In this document: one piece after another, positions 1 to 9,247 of the stretch
Position numbering within the stretch: position 1 is the first letter of the stretch
Layout: each line of letters begins with the position of its first letter
Assembly: GCA_964424115.1 (NCBI GenBank)
Contig: CAYRHN010000007.1
Span: forward strand, 1-64,000
Length of the DNA: 64,000 nt
Reading direction: 5' to 3'
From: CAYRHN01 sp964424115
GTDB lineage: Bacteria; Chloroflexota; Anaerolineae; Anaerolineales; Anaerolineaceae
The notes under the pieces: generated by a model
Databases searched by the model: none
What the model was told of the DNA's origin: nothing
Seen by the model: the letters and a program-made list of their open reading frames with translations, nothing else
Position numbers and translations under genes: made by a program

Positions 1-42
1 GCGATCAAGCTATTTTTCTTCTCTCCCCTATTTCATGAACTA

Positions 43-57
43 AAGATACAGTATCTT
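43..57. promoter_or_regulatory. 15 bp palindrome upstream of the receiver/transposase-like gene
   Basis: AAGATAC and GTATCTT flank a single A, making an odd-length perfect palindrome about 45 bp upstream of the -10 element of the next gene. It could be an operator, but no regulator can be tied to it from this window. Confidence 0.3.
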
Positions 58-99
58 ATCGCCTCACGGTGTAAATCTTCGTGCCCAATTCTGAAATTG

Positions 100-108
100 T
101 GATACACT
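100..108 (+). promoter_or_regulatory. Extended -10 promoter giving a likely leaderless mRNA
   Basis: TGATACACT reads as TG-n-TACACT, an extended -10. The GTG start of the next gene begins seven bases after it, where transcription would be expected to start, and no ribosome binding site lies before it. The same nine bases recur at 17711-17719 before another gene. No convincing -35 is visible. Confidence 0.45.
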
Positions 109-114
109 TTTAAC

Positions 115-2283
115 GTGGCAAAGAAGATTTTAGTCGCGACCCCCCATCCTGCTTTTGGCGAACTCCTGCGCATCAGTCTGGAGGAGAACGGGCCATACCA
201 GGTGCGCCTGGTCCAGTCCGGCAAAGAAGCCCAGTCGATCGGCGCGCGGAATAGCTTTGCTATGGCCATCCTGGATTGTGATCTTAACCAGCCGGGAGTG
301 GTGGATGTTGCGCGCAGCCTGCAGGACCGGATCCCCGACATGCGCTTGATGGTGATTCCCCTGGAGAGCGACGGCTCGCTGCCCGACCTGGATGGGGTCC
401 GTGTGGACGGCACTGTTAGCCGGCCGTATTACCTGCCCGACCTGCTCCAGTCAGTACAAAACATCCTCACCCCTTCCCCACAGGAACCCCCGTCGATTGA
501 AAATCCGCTGGCGGAAGAAGCCTTCCAATGGCAGCCGGAGCTGAACCCAAGCCTGCCCTGGCAGAACGAAGCTTCCCGGGCAACAGATTTGCTGGAAAGC
601 ATGCTGAAAGAATGTTCTGCCGACAGCCTGGTGGTGGCGCGTCTGCGCAGCCTGTATGCTTTTGCCGGCAGGTTGAGCGCAGAAGGGGCCACGGGGATTG
701 CCAATGAATTGGCACGTTACTGGGACAGCAGCCAGAAGAGTGATCTGGTGCGCTTTTTGACACACGACATACCGGAACAGGACAGCCTGTTATATGCCAC
801 CGCCCTGGCAGAGGATTTCATCCTGGCCTTGGTGTATGACGTTCCCATCCCACTCACGCGCTGCCGCGCCCAGGCGGGAAAATTGGTGCGTCTGATGATG
901 ACCCCGGTAGAGGTGGAAGAGGTTCCACCCTCGAAAGTGGAAAGCATTGAAAACGCGCAACCGCCGGCAGAACTGATTCCACTGGAACAATTGCTGGCCG
1001 CTGCCCAGGCGGAAACCTCTGATGAGGAACAACCTGTTTCGGAGGAGGATGAGGAGGCCATGGCTGCCAGCCTGGCTTCGCTGCTGTCATCCATGCCGCA
1101 GCCCGACCCTGCCTTGCCCATTCCTGCCCCCGGCGGAACACCAGCCCTCACCATCCAGAATGCGTTCCAATTTCCCTGGGAACTGGCAGAGGCCGGAGAA
1201 ACCGAACCGTTGGAAGAACCCCCTGCCCAACCCGAGCCTTCTCCAACGCAACCTGAAAACGAAGAGCTGCCAGTCTGGTTACGGGAAGAAAGCGAGCCGG
1301 TCTCGCCATTCAGCGAACCGGTGGTAGAGGAAATCTGGTGGAGTGCAATTCCCCAGGCTGAACAAGCCCTGCCGCCTGAACTGCCGGCGGTACCTACGCC
1401 GCAGATTCTGGTACAGGCTGAGCCTCCCACGGAGCCACGCATCGAAGAGATGCCGGCAATCTCCCCTCCGCCGACTGTACGCCCGGCCTGGATGGATGCT
1501 GCCACTCAGCCGCTCACTGCAGCGGAGCTGCCCGTGCTAGACCTCATTCCAGAAAGCAGCCTGCCGGCCAAACCCGGAGACCCGATCCCGCCTCTGCCAG
1601 GTGAGGCGGCCTTGACTGTGGATCGCGAGTTGGAAGTCGCGGACACCCAGCCTTTCCGGATCAAGGAAAAGGCCCAGCCCAAACCGGTTGAACAACCCTC
1701 CCCCCATGCAGAAGAGATCTACCAGGGAGAAACACGCCAGGTGCGCGCCCGCCGCAAGACCGAGCCGATGCTGCAAGAGGACACCTTCCTGGCGGATACC
1801 CGCCCGCGTAAAGCGCAGCGCCCGGCAGCGCTGGAGCCTGCCACGGTACGGTTGCCTGCGCCTCCCTCCACCCCGCCTCCCGGTTCTGTTTGTACCTGCG
1901 TATTGATTCCCTATATACCGGAGCATTTCCTGGTGGGTGGCATGGCCGACATGCTCAAACAAGCTCTGGTCAAGGCAGCGGCTCAAAATCATTGGAAAAT
2001 CAGCCGGGTCATCGTGCGCCCGCAGTACTTGCAATGGACGACCGAGACCCCGGAAGTGATCTTACCGGAAAAGGTGGCGGAGCAATTCCGCAAACGCCTT
2101 TCCGCGATGATCTTTAAACAGTACCCAACCTTGAAGAAACACAACCGCAGCGGAAATTTCTGGTCAACCGAGGCGCTGGCCTTGCAAGGCCCAGACACCC
2201 CTCCCGCGCAGCGCCTGCGTGCATTCACACGCCAAGTGCGTGCTCAGTCTGAGGTTTCCGTCCAGGAACTTGAACGTTCCTGA
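115..2283 (+). CDS. Degenerate receiver protein with C-terminal IS200-like (Y1 transposase-like) domain
   Basis: A 722-residue protein with a GTG start. Residues 1 to about 120 have a response-regulator receiver pattern (ILVATPHPAF, then AILDCDL with Asp54 and Asp56), but the acidic pair after strand 1 and the later Thr/Lys are not evident, so phosphorylation is doubtful. A long Pro/Glu-rich, probably disordered linker fills residues 270-590, with a helical patch near 190-270. From about residue 592 the tail follows the IS200/IS605 TnpA layout: a VLIPYIPEHFLVGG strand, a MADMLKQAL helix, KISRVIVRPQYLQW where HUH enzymes have PDHVHL, and a late FWS. Both HUH histidines are replaced (Tyr and Gln) and no catalytic Tyr helix is evident, so it cannot be an active transposase. 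A DNA- or RNA-binding role is inferred. polA follows 33 bases later. Confidence 0.75.
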   Translation: MAKKILVATPHPAFGELLRISLEENGPYQVRLVQSGKEAQSIGARNSFAMAILDCDLNQPGVVDVARSLQDRIPDMRLMVIPLESDGSLPDLDGVRVDGTVSRPYYLPDLLQSVQNILTPSPQEPPSIENPLAEEAFQWQPELNPSLPWQNEASRATDLLESMLKECSADSLVVARLRSLYAFAGRLSAEGATGIANELARYWDSSQKSDLVRFLTHDIPEQDSLLYATALAEDFILALVYDVPIPLTRCRAQAGKLVRLMMTPVEVEEVPPSKVESIENAQPPAELIPLEQLLAAAQAETSDEEQPVSEEDEEAMAASLASLLSSMPQPDPALPIPAPGGTPALTIQNAFQFPWELAEAGETEPLEEPPAQPEPSPTQPENEELPVWLREESEPVSPFSEPVVEEIWWSAIPQAEQALPPELPAVPTPQILVQAEPPTEPRIEEMPAISPPPTVRPAWMDAATQPLTAAELPVLDLIPESSLPAKPGDPIPPLPGEAALTVDRELEVADTQPFRIKEKAQPKPVEQPSPHAEEIYQGETRQVRARRKTEPMLQEDTFLADTRPRKAQRPAALEPATVRLPAPPSTPPPGSVCTCVLIPYIPEHFLVGGMADMLKQALVKAAAQNHWKISRVIVRPQYLQWTTETPEVILPEKVAEQFRKRLSAMIFKQYPTLKKHNRSGNFWSTEALALQGPDTPPAQRLRAFTRQVRAQSEVSVQELERS

Positions 2284-2316
2284 CCCATACTTTCCCCGAA
2301 TGCGAGACTCCTGCCT

Positions 2317-5160
2317 ATGCCTCCCATCCTGTATTTAATTGACGGACATGCGCTGGCTTACCGCGCCTATTTTGCTCTGACCGCCGGCGGTGATTCACAC
2401 CGTTTTCAAACTCATTCCGGCGAACCTACCGCAGGGACCTTTGGTTTTGCCAGCGTGCTGCTGCATCTGCTGGAAGTGGACCGTCCCGAATACCTGGCAG
2501 TTGCCTTTGACACCGGCAAGACCTTCCGCGATGACCTTTTCCCGGAATATAAGGCGACGCGAGCCAAGATGCCGGATGATCTGCGCATGCAGATCGAGCG
2601 CATTCGCCAGATGGTGGACGCCTTTGGGCTGCCGCGTCTGGAAAAGGAAGGCTTCGAAGCGGATGACGTGCTGGGTACGATCGCCCGCTATGCCGTGCAG
2701 GAAGGATTGGGGGTGAAGATCATCACCGGCGACCGCGATCTGCTCCAATTGGTAGATGCGAGGGTGATGGTGCGCCTGGCCGGCAGCAAACTGAACGAGG
2801 CCAAGGATTATACCGCCGAAGATGTCGTAGCCCATCTGGGCGTGCGCCCCGACCAGGTGGTGGATTATAAAGGCCTGGTTGGCGATTCTTCAGATAACAT
2901 TCCCGGTGTGCGCGGAATTGGCGAAAAGACCGCAGTGACCTTACTGGCACAATACCCCACCCTGGAGGTGGTTTACGACCACCTGGGGGATCTGCGCGAG
3001 AGTGTGCGCAGCAAACTGGAAGCAGGGCGGGATATGGCCTTTCTCAGCCGCAACCTGGCAACCATCCGCACTGATCTGGATATCCAGCTCAAGCTGGAAC
3101 AGGCGCGCACGGATAAGATCAATTTTTCCGCAGTGGAAGAGATCTTCCGTCAGTTGGAATTCCGCGCCCTGACAACGCGGCTGGACAAGCTGCGCGGTGG
3201 GCCGGCAGACGCACAGGCGCGCACGCCTGCGGGAAATGCCTCTGTTCCGCTTCCGCAGGCGCAGTCATTTGCCGGGAACCGGCAGCTCTCCCTTTTTGCC
3301 GAGGAGATCAAGATTGGGCAGGCGCCGCGTTACGAATTACAAACTCGCATCGTGCAGGATGCAACAGCCCTGGCAGATCTGGTGGAGCGCCTTTCAAGCG
3401 TTGAACGGGTTTCTTTCGACACCGAAACTACCGGCACCGACCCACTGCGGGCTGAGCCGGTGGGCATATCTTTAGCCGTCCAGCCCGGAGAGGGTTACTA
3501 TATCCCTGTCGGACACACCACCGGTGAAACGCAGTTGCCGCTGAAGCAAGTGATCCATGCGCTGCGCCCCGTGATGACGGATACAAGGGTTGCCAAAGTA
3601 GGGCACAATCTGAAATATGATGCCGAGGTGCTGGCCCGCTGCGGGATAGATGTGCATCCATTGAATTTTGATACGATGCTGGCCGAGTGGGTGGCTGATT
3701 CTGGTTCGCATAATTTGGGGTTAAAAGATATGGCCGAGATCTACCTGGATGCGCGCATGACCCACATACAGGAATTGATTGGCAAGGGAAAGAACCAACG
3801 CAGCATGGCAGAGGTTCCTTTGGCTGAAGTGGCGCCGTATGCCGCGGCAGATGCCGAGGTGGTGCTGCGCCTGCTGCCGTTGATGGAGACCCGCCTGGCA
3901 GAACGCGGCGGAATGAAGATCTTCCACGAAATTGAAATGCCATTGGTGCCGGTGCTGATCGCAATGGAACAATGTGGAGTGGCGCTGGATTTGCCCTTCC
4001 TCAATCAAATGTCGGGGGAATTATCTGCGCGCATGGCGGACCTTTCGCGCGAGATGTACCGCAGCATAGGCTACGAATTCAATATCAATTCCACCCAGCA
4101 GCTCTCCAAGGTGCTGTTTGAAACCCTGCGACTGGCGCCGCCGGACCGCAATCGCCGCACTGCTTCCGGCCATTATTCAACCTCCGCAGACGTATTGGAT
4201 GAACTGTCAGGCCAGCATCCCCTGGTGGATCAAGTGCTGGAATACCGCGAGCTGGCAAAATTGAAATCCACCTACGTGGACGCCCTTCCCCTGCAGGTAA
4301 ATCCCCACACCGGGCGGGTGCACACCTCCTTCAACCAGATTGGTTCGGTGACCGGGAGGCTTTCCTCCTCCGATCCGAATTTGCAGAACATTCCCACCCG
4401 CACCGAACTCGGCCGCACGGTGCGTAATGCCTTCGTCGCTGAGCCAGGTTGGCAGTTGCTCTCCGTCGATTATTCACAGATTGAGCTGCGCATTGTGGCG
4501 CACATGGCCAACGACCAGGCCATGCTGGCGGCTTTTCATGCCGGAGAAGATATCCACGCAGCTACCGCCGCGGCGATCTACAATCTGCCACTCAACCAGA
4601 TCACCAAGGATCAACGCCGGAAAGCCAAGGCGATCAACTTCGGATTGATCTACGGGATGGGCTCTTTTGGCCTCAGCCGCGCCGCCGGGCTGACCCTGGC
4701 CGAAGCGGAAGATTTTGTAGCGGCTTACTTCCGTCAGTTCCCCGGCGTAAAGAAATATCTGGACGGCATCCGCCGCCTGGCTGCCACGCAGGGGTATGTA
4801 GAGACCTTGCTTGGCCGCCGCCGGTACTTCCCTAATTTACAAGGAAACATCGAACGCAATCCAAACCTGAAAGCCCGCGAAGAACGTGAAGCGATCAACG
4901 CCCCGGTGCAAGGAACAGCCGCCGATGTAATGAAATTGGCGATGATCAACCTGCCAGATGCGCTACGCAAGGATGGCCTTTCGGCGCGCCTGCTCTTGCA
5001 GGTGCATGACGAGCTGGTGTTGGAGGTGCCGCAGGCAGAACTGACAACTACGGCGCGGCTGGTTCAGCGGGTGATGAGTGAAGCCTACCCGCTCTCGATC
5101 CCCCTCCTGACAGAAGCGCGCATTGGCAACAACTGGGGTGTTTTGACGGTGATGAATTGA
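2317..5160 (+). CDS. polA: DNA polymerase I
   Basis: A 947-residue family A DNA polymerase for repair synthesis and Okazaki fragment processing. The N-terminal 290 residues are the 5'-nuclease (LIDGHALAYRAYF start, FEADDVLGT, ITGDRDLLQL, DYKGLVGDSSDNIPG). A 3'-5' exonuclease domain follows with an intact DTETTG, so proofreading is probably active. The polymerase domain carries DYSQIELRI (motif A), RRKAKAINFGLIYGMG (motif B) and QVHDELVLEVP (motif C). Length is normal for a three-domain enzyme. It starts 33 bases after the previous gene and may be co-transcribed with it. Confidence 0.97.
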   Translation: MPPILYLIDGHALAYRAYFALTAGGDSHRFQTHSGEPTAGTFGFASVLLHLLEVDRPEYLAVAFDTGKTFRDDLFPEYKATRAKMPDDLRMQIERIRQMVDAFGLPRLEKEGFEADDVLGTIARYAVQEGLGVKIITGDRDLLQLVDARVMVRLAGSKLNEAKDYTAEDVVAHLGVRPDQVVDYKGLVGDSSDNIPGVRGIGEKTAVTLLAQYPTLEVVYDHLGDLRESVRSKLEAGRDMAFLSRNLATIRTDLDIQLKLEQARTDKINFSAVEEIFRQLEFRALTTRLDKLRGGPADAQARTPAGNASVPLPQAQSFAGNRQLSLFAEEIKIGQAPRYELQTRIVQDATALADLVERLSSVERVSFDTETTGTDPLRAEPVGISLAVQPGEGYYIPVGHTTGETQLPLKQVIHALRPVMTDTRVAKVGHNLKYDAEVLARCGIDVHPLNFDTMLAEWVADSGSHNLGLKDMAEIYLDARMTHIQELIGKGKNQRSMAEVPLAEVAPYAAADAEVVLRLLPLMETRLAERGGMKIFHEIEMPLVPVLIAMEQCGVALDLPFLNQMSGELSARMADLSREMYRSIGYEFNINSTQQLSKVLFETLRLAPPDRNRRTASGHYSTSADVLDELSGQHPLVDQVLEYRELAKLKSTYVDALPLQVNPHTGRVHTSFNQIGSVTGRLSSSDPNLQNIPTRTELGRTVRNAFVAEPGWQLLSVDYSQIELRIVAHMANDQAMLAAFHAGEDIHAATAAAIYNLPLNQITKDQRRKAKAINFGLIYGMGSFGLSRAAGLTLAEAEDFVAAYFRQFPGVKKYLDGIRRLAATQGYVETLLGRRRYFPNLQGNIERNPNLKAREEREAINAPVQGTAADVMKLAMINLPDALRKDGLSARLLLQVHDELVLEVPQAELTTTARLVQRVMSEAYPLSIPLLTEARIGNNWGVLTVMN

Positions 5161-5230
5161 CAGGAGAGTTTTCCGGCGCTTTTTGCAGTCCCTGTGTCTT
5201 GAAAAAAGCAATACCGTAATTAATCCTGAT

Positions 5231-5258
5231 TTGATGTAAAATAAAGAATCAGTATATT
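5231..5258 (+). promoter_or_regulatory. Candidate promoter for the TPR protein
   Basis: TTGATG (5231-5236) and TATATT (5253-5258) are 16 bases apart, ahead of a start codon at 5279 that is preceded by GAGGGAATTTT. This suggests the TPR gene is transcribed separately from polA. Confidence 0.45.
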
Positions 5259-5278
5259 CAGCACGTCGAGGGAATTTT

Positions 5279-7603
5279 ATGGCCGGTAATGTTCAAGCCT
5301 TTCAAAAAGCAATGGATCAGGGCCATTCGGCTGCCTGGGATCAAAACTGGATCAAAGCCGCCGAATTCTACCGCCAGGCATTGACGGAAGATGCGGAGAA
5401 CCCCAATGCGCTGAGCAGCCTGGCGCTGGCTTTATTTGAAATGGGTGAACTGGATGAGGCGCTCAAGATCTATCAAAAACTGGCCAAGATTTCTCCCAAC
5501 GACCCGCTGCCAATGGAAAAAGTGGCGCGCATCTTTGAACGCCAGGGCCGGCTTAAAGAGGCCATCCAGACCTATATGCACGTGGCTGAAATGTACCTGC
5601 GCGGGCGGGATGTAGAAAAGGCGATTGAGAACTGGTCGCGCATCACCAGCCTGCAGGCCGATCACTTACTGGCGCGCAACCGCCTGGCCTCGGTCTATGA
5701 CCGGATGGGGCGCAAGGCGGATGCAGTGAACGAATACCTGGCGATCGCCAGCATTCTGCAAATCCAGGGGGAGTTATCCAAGGCAACCCAGACGGTCGAA
5801 TACGCGGTCAATCTGATGCCAGAGAGCAAAGATGCCCAACAAGCCTTGCAGACCATTCGAGCCGGGCTGCAACTGCCCCGCCCCGCGCGGGGGCGCGGTG
5901 GCACCGGACCGGTGGTGATGGCGGCAGTCAAGCAGTTGGAACAAATGCCGATGCCCAAACAGATCCCGGAAAGCGTTTCTGGCAAACAGCTGGATCCCTT
6001 GGCAGAAGCGCGCCAGAAAGCGTTGGAAGAACTGGCGATCCTGCTCTTTGAACAAACCGACGATACCTCCTCTGCCACGACCAAGCGCAATCTCTCGGCG
6101 CTCACCAAAGGCACCGGTTCGCTCAACCCCGATTACGGCGACCGAGGGCGGATCGCCCTGCATGTCAGCCAGGCGATCGAGTCACAAACTCAGGGACGGC
6201 TCTCCGAAGCCGCGGAAGAACTGACCCGTGCAGTGGAATTGGGATTGCGTAACCCATCCGTTTATTATGATATTGGCCTGCTTTTGAGCGAAACCCGCCC
6301 GGATGAGGCTGTTCGCAACCTGCAGCATGCTTTGCGCAACCAGGATTACACCCTCGCCGCATCGCTGTTGGCCTCGACGATCTACCTCAAACAGGAAAAT
6401 TACAAAGAAGCTGCCAGCCTGGCCATTCAGGCTCTGCGCGCCGCCGACTCGCAAACCGTTTCCGTTGATTTGTTGGATACCCTCGGGCCGCAATATGAAT
6501 CGATCATGGAGTCGATCGCGGACGAGACGGATGTGAACCGGCTAAAAGATATGAGCAATAAAGTAGCAGAGCATTTACTGCGCCCCGACTGGCGTCAACA
6601 CCTTGCCTCTGCCCGCCAGCAAATGGACGGCGGGATCAAAGGCACCGCCCTGGCCGATATGTTCCTTGCATCGGGCAGTAGCCAGGTGGTGGAAGCCCTG
6701 GCGCGGGTGCGATCGCTGGCTCAGCAGGACAAGATGGCATCGGCAGTAGAGGAAGCCTACTACGCCCTCCAATTTGCCCCCACCTACCTGCCCTTGCACC
6801 TCGAGATCGCGGAGTTGTTCCTGCGCGAGGATAAGGTTAGCGATGCGGTGGCCAAATTCACTCTGATCGCTGATCTCTATTCTTTGCGCGGCGAGATCGC
6901 TCAAGCCAACCGCCTGTTCCAGCGCATTCTTCAGGTTTCACCCATGGATATGAGCATCCGTACCCGCCTGATCGATTCCCTTTCCGCCCAGGGAGCGGTG
7001 GAAGAAGCCCTCCAGCAAAGCATGGAGCTGGCCCAGATCCATTACCAACTGGCTGACCTGGAGCAGGCACGCCATACCTACTCGCGGGCTTTACGCCTGG
7101 CGCAGCAATCCAAGACCAACCGGGTATGGAGCCTGCAAATTCTGAACAAGATCGCCGACATTGATATGCAGCGGCTGGACTTACGCGGAGCGCTGCGTGT
7201 CTATGAACAGATTCGCACCCTGGAACCGGATGATGCCCAAATCCGCTCCCAACTGCTGGACCTCTATTTCCGCACCGGACAGGACGCCTCGGCCATGAGC
7301 GAGGTGGATGCCATCACCCGCCTGCTGGAGCAATCCGGCAACCGTCAGGAAGCCTTGGATCTGTTATTGAAAACCTTGGAAGATCACCCGCAAAAATACG
7401 AATTGCACAAACGCATTGCCGATCTTTATGCCCACATGGGAAATCAGGAAAAGGCCGTGGAGCACCTGGACCGCCTGGCGAACATTTTCCTGGATAACGG
7501 CGACAAGGTTAATGCCCTGGCCGTGCTGCAGACGGTCATCCAGCTTAATCCGCCCAACGTGGCTGAATACCGCGAGGCAGCACGAGCGCTTTCGGAAAGC
7601 TAG
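5279..7603 (+). CDS. Large tetratricopeptide-repeat protein
   Basis: A 774-residue soluble protein without signal peptide or membrane segment. TPR units are visible across its length, for example AEFYRQALTEDAENPNALSS, DEALKIYQKLAKISPNDP, LSEAAEELTRAVELGLRNP and near the end GNQEKAVEHLDRLANIFLD. Residues about 190-290 form a less regular Pro/Thr/Ser-rich insert separating two TPR arrays. TPR arrays are protein-binding scaffolds; no enzymatic domain is present. The partner is unknown, though the receiver protein two genes upstream, on the same strand, is a candidate by position only. Confidence 0.85.
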   Translation: MAGNVQAFQKAMDQGHSAAWDQNWIKAAEFYRQALTEDAENPNALSSLALALFEMGELDEALKIYQKLAKISPNDPLPMEKVARIFERQGRLKEAIQTYMHVAEMYLRGRDVEKAIENWSRITSLQADHLLARNRLASVYDRMGRKADAVNEYLAIASILQIQGELSKATQTVEYAVNLMPESKDAQQALQTIRAGLQLPRPARGRGGTGPVVMAAVKQLEQMPMPKQIPESVSGKQLDPLAEARQKALEELAILLFEQTDDTSSATTKRNLSALTKGTGSLNPDYGDRGRIALHVSQAIESQTQGRLSEAAEELTRAVELGLRNPSVYYDIGLLLSETRPDEAVRNLQHALRNQDYTLAASLLASTIYLKQENYKEAASLAIQALRAADSQTVSVDLLDTLGPQYESIMESIADETDVNRLKDMSNKVAEHLLRPDWRQHLASARQQMDGGIKGTALADMFLASGSSQVVEALARVRSLAQQDKMASAVEEAYYALQFAPTYLPLHLEIAELFLREDKVSDAVAKFTLIADLYSLRGEIAQANRLFQRILQVSPMDMSIRTRLIDSLSAQGAVEEALQQSMELAQIHYQLADLEQARHTYSRALRLAQQSKTNRVWSLQILNKIADIDMQRLDLRGALRVYEQIRTLEPDDAQIRSQLLDLYFRTGQDASAMSEVDAITRLLEQSGNRQEALDLLLKTLEDHPQKYELHKRIADLYAHMGNQEKAVEHLDRLANIFLDNGDKVNALAVLQTVIQLNPPNVAEYREAARALSES

Positions 7604-7615
7604 CAAAATTCGGTT

Positions 7616-8584
7616 TTATCGGCGAACGCGGAACCAGCCCTGTCCGCGTCCGGTGCCGTTGACCTTATTGGCCTGAGCCTGGATCTGTACCACATCTTCC
7701 GAGGCCAGGTTGGTGGGTACCATAAAGGAGATCTGTGCTACTCCATTGGCGTTGGTGGTGGCAGAGGGCAATCTTTGCGGTGTTCCGTCTGGGAAGGTCA
7801 GACTGATGGTTACGTTGGCATCTCCAACCCCAAGCAAGTCCCCATTTTGGACAATGACAAAGACGGTTTGCAGGCTGCCGGGGATCGAAGCTGCATCCTG
7901 GGTAAACACACGCACATTCAAAGGACCGACATTTTCATTTAACTTGGGATCACGGGTGATGATGGCATCATCCGGCGTCGTGTCATAGGGATCAATCCCC
8001 AGATAATCCATGTAGATCTTGCCCACATCGCTTAATATCACATGGCTTTCAGCATCGATCTCGGGGCGCCACTCCAGGCGGGCTTTTTCAAAATACTGGA
8101 CCAGGCGTCCCGATTCGTTGCGTAGTTCAGAGACGGGAGCGCCCAGGTTCACTTCCCCTTTGTTGGTTTCGTAAAATTGCTCAAAAGCGTAGCAGACGCG
8201 GAAGGACTTGATCATCCGGCAGGGCGCGCTGGCAGGAAGCTCCGCCGGTACCCCAGGAATGATATCCAGAACATAACTGCCCATCGGGGCCACTTCAATA
8301 ACATCTTCGCCGTTGACTTTGACTTTGTCCAGGCGGGCACGCTGGAAATATTGGTGGCTTTCCAGCGTCACAGGATTGGTGATCATCTCAACGCTAATGG
8401 GATAACCAAGATAAAAAAGGGGATCGGCGATTTTATTGTAATAGGCTTCGTATTCGCCGGTGATCGAGAAACCTGTCTCTGGAAAATATTTATAATGCCC
8501 CGGAGATGCGGAAGCACCGCCCACCAGGCCGATGGTCAGAATGAACACAATACCGATTAATAAGGCCCGATTTAACGCTTTCAT
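7616..8584 (-). CDS. Secreted two-repeat protein with C-terminal Ig-like domain
   Basis: A protein of 322 residues when started at the ATG at 8582-8584, which opens with MKALNRALLIGIVFILTIG, a clear signal peptide ending near ASASPG. Two related modules follow: YFPETGFSITGEYEAYY...LGYPIS...YFQRARLD, and CYAFEQFYETNKGEVNLGAP...YFEKARLEW. This aromatic/GxP pattern is common in exported Chloroflexota proteins of unknown function. The C-terminal 110 residues look like an invasin-type Ig domain (VTISLTFPDGTPQRLP, TNANGVAQISF). It is probably a surface or exported protein. It converges on the TPR gene with 12 bases between stops. Confidence 0.7.
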   Translation of the reverse strand: MKALNRALLIGIVFILTIGLVGGASASPGHYKYFPETGFSITGEYEAYYNKIADPLFYLGYPISVEMITNPVTLESHQYFQRARLDKVKVNGEDVIEVAPMGSYVLDIIPGVPAELPASAPCRMIKSFRVCYAFEQFYETNKGEVNLGAPVSELRNESGRLVQYFEKARLEWRPEIDAESHVILSDVGKIYMDYLGIDPYDTTPDDAIITRDPKLNENVGPLNVRVFTQDAASIPGSLQTVFVIVQNGDLLGVGDANVTISLTFPDGTPQRLPSATTNANGVAQISFMVPTNLASEDVVQIQAQANKVNGTGRGQGWFRVRR

Positions 8585-8591
8585 TTTCAAT

Positions 8592-8620
8592 ATTATAGTG
8601 TCATCCGAAAACAAATACAA
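8592..8620 (-). promoter_or_regulatory. Leaderless promoter of the secreted repeat protein
   Basis: On the minus strand TTGTAT (8620-8615) and TATAAT (8597-8592) are separated by exactly 17 bases. The ATG at 8584 follows the -10 by seven bases, so transcription should start at or next to the start codon. No Shine-Dalgarno sequence exists in that gap. Confidence 0.65.
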
Positions 8621-8659
8621 GCAATTTGATCCTATTAAATCGAAATATAGGGGAATTTC

Positions 8660-8688
8660 TTGACATCTCCGCCCTTTATCCCTATACT
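8660..8688 (+). promoter_or_regulatory. Consensus sigma-70 promoter of the Rrf2 gene
   Basis: TTGACA (8660-8665), a 17-base spacer and TATACT (8683-8688). The downstream edge of the -10 is the first base of the inverted repeat at 8688-8708, so a bound repressor would cover the -10 and start site. Confidence 0.8.
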
Positions 8689-8708
8689 TCCGATATAACT
8701 AATCGGAA
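8688..8708. promoter_or_regulatory. Rrf2 autoregulatory operator (inverted repeat)
   Basis: TTCCGAT and ATCGGAA are perfect inverted arms around seven bases (ATAACTA), overlapping the -10 and transcription start of the Rrf2 gene. A second 21 bp inverted repeat with the same outer TTCC/GGAA arms and the same length lies at 9282-9302, ahead of the ABC ATPase gene. The pair is the expected signature of one dimeric regulator. Confidence 0.65.
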
Positions 8709-8717
8709 TAATCGCTT

Positions 8718-9125
8718 ATGAAACTGACCACCCGCAGCGAATACGCCCTTCTGGCCCTCGTCTACCTGGCCCGCAATGCCTCGGACGAGTACGTCTCCAT
8801 CGATACCATCGCCCGCGCCCAGGGCATCCCGCCCAAGTTCCTCGAGCAGTTGATGCTGACCCTCAAGCGCGCCCATTTCCTGCACAGCAGCAAGGGTCAG
8901 CGCGGCGGCTACACCCTGGCCAAACCCGCCGACCAGATCACCCTGGCCGAGATCATCCGCCTTTTCGATGGCGCCATTGCCCCCACCAGCTCGGTCAGCG
9001 TCTTCTTCTACGAATCCTCCCCGATCGAGAAGGAAAAGAACCTGGTATCGGTCTTCAAAGAGATCCGCGACTATGTCTCTGACCGCCTGGAACACACCAC
9101 CATCGCCGACGTGGCGGGGGAATAG
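8718..9125 (+). CDS. Rrf2-family transcriptional regulator without cysteines
   Basis: A 135-residue winged-helix protein. MKLTTRSEYALLALVYLA, IPPKFLEQLMLTLKRA and GQRGGYTLAKP are the family's N-terminal HTH and wing signatures. Typical members such as IscR, NsrR and RirA hold an Fe-S cluster through three Cys between residues about 90 and 110; this protein has no Cys at all, so it cannot bind such a cluster with Cys ligands. It has its own strong promoter and operator and probably represses itself and the three genes downstream. The signal it senses is unknown. Confidence 0.9.
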   Translation: MKLTTRSEYALLALVYLARNASDEYVSIDTIARAQGIPPKFLEQLMLTLKRAHFLHSSKGQRGGYTLAKPADQITLAEIIRLFDGAIAPTSSVSVFFYESSPIEKEKNLVSVFKEIRDYVSDRLEHTTIADVAGE

Positions 9126-9198
9126 TTGCTCTGCCGTAGCGCAGGCTTCAGCCTGCAAATTCCTTTGCGTCTTGGCGGTTTTCTTTTCCCAAATGTGG

Positions 9199-9227
9199 TT
9201 GACAGAAAATCCATCTTTGGCTATAAT
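9199..9227 (+). promoter_or_regulatory. Perfect consensus promoter for the ATPase/GTPase/Fe-S operon
   Basis: TTGACA (9199-9204), 17 bases, TATAAT (9222-9227): a full match to the sigma-70 consensus. Bases after the -10 (TCCCTATAGAGTTAGTC) partly match the Rrf2-promoter operator at the same offset. Transcription would produce a leader of roughly 240 bases. A promoter this strong implies tight repression when the operon is not needed. Confidence 0.8.
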
Positions 9228-9247
9228 CCCTATAGAGTTAGTCATAT

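Noticed and set aside
115..2283. Active IS200/IS605 transposase or insertion sequence
   Set aside because: Catalytic HUH histidines are replaced, no terminal hairpins or TnpB are nearby, and the domain is the tail of a 722-residue fusion.
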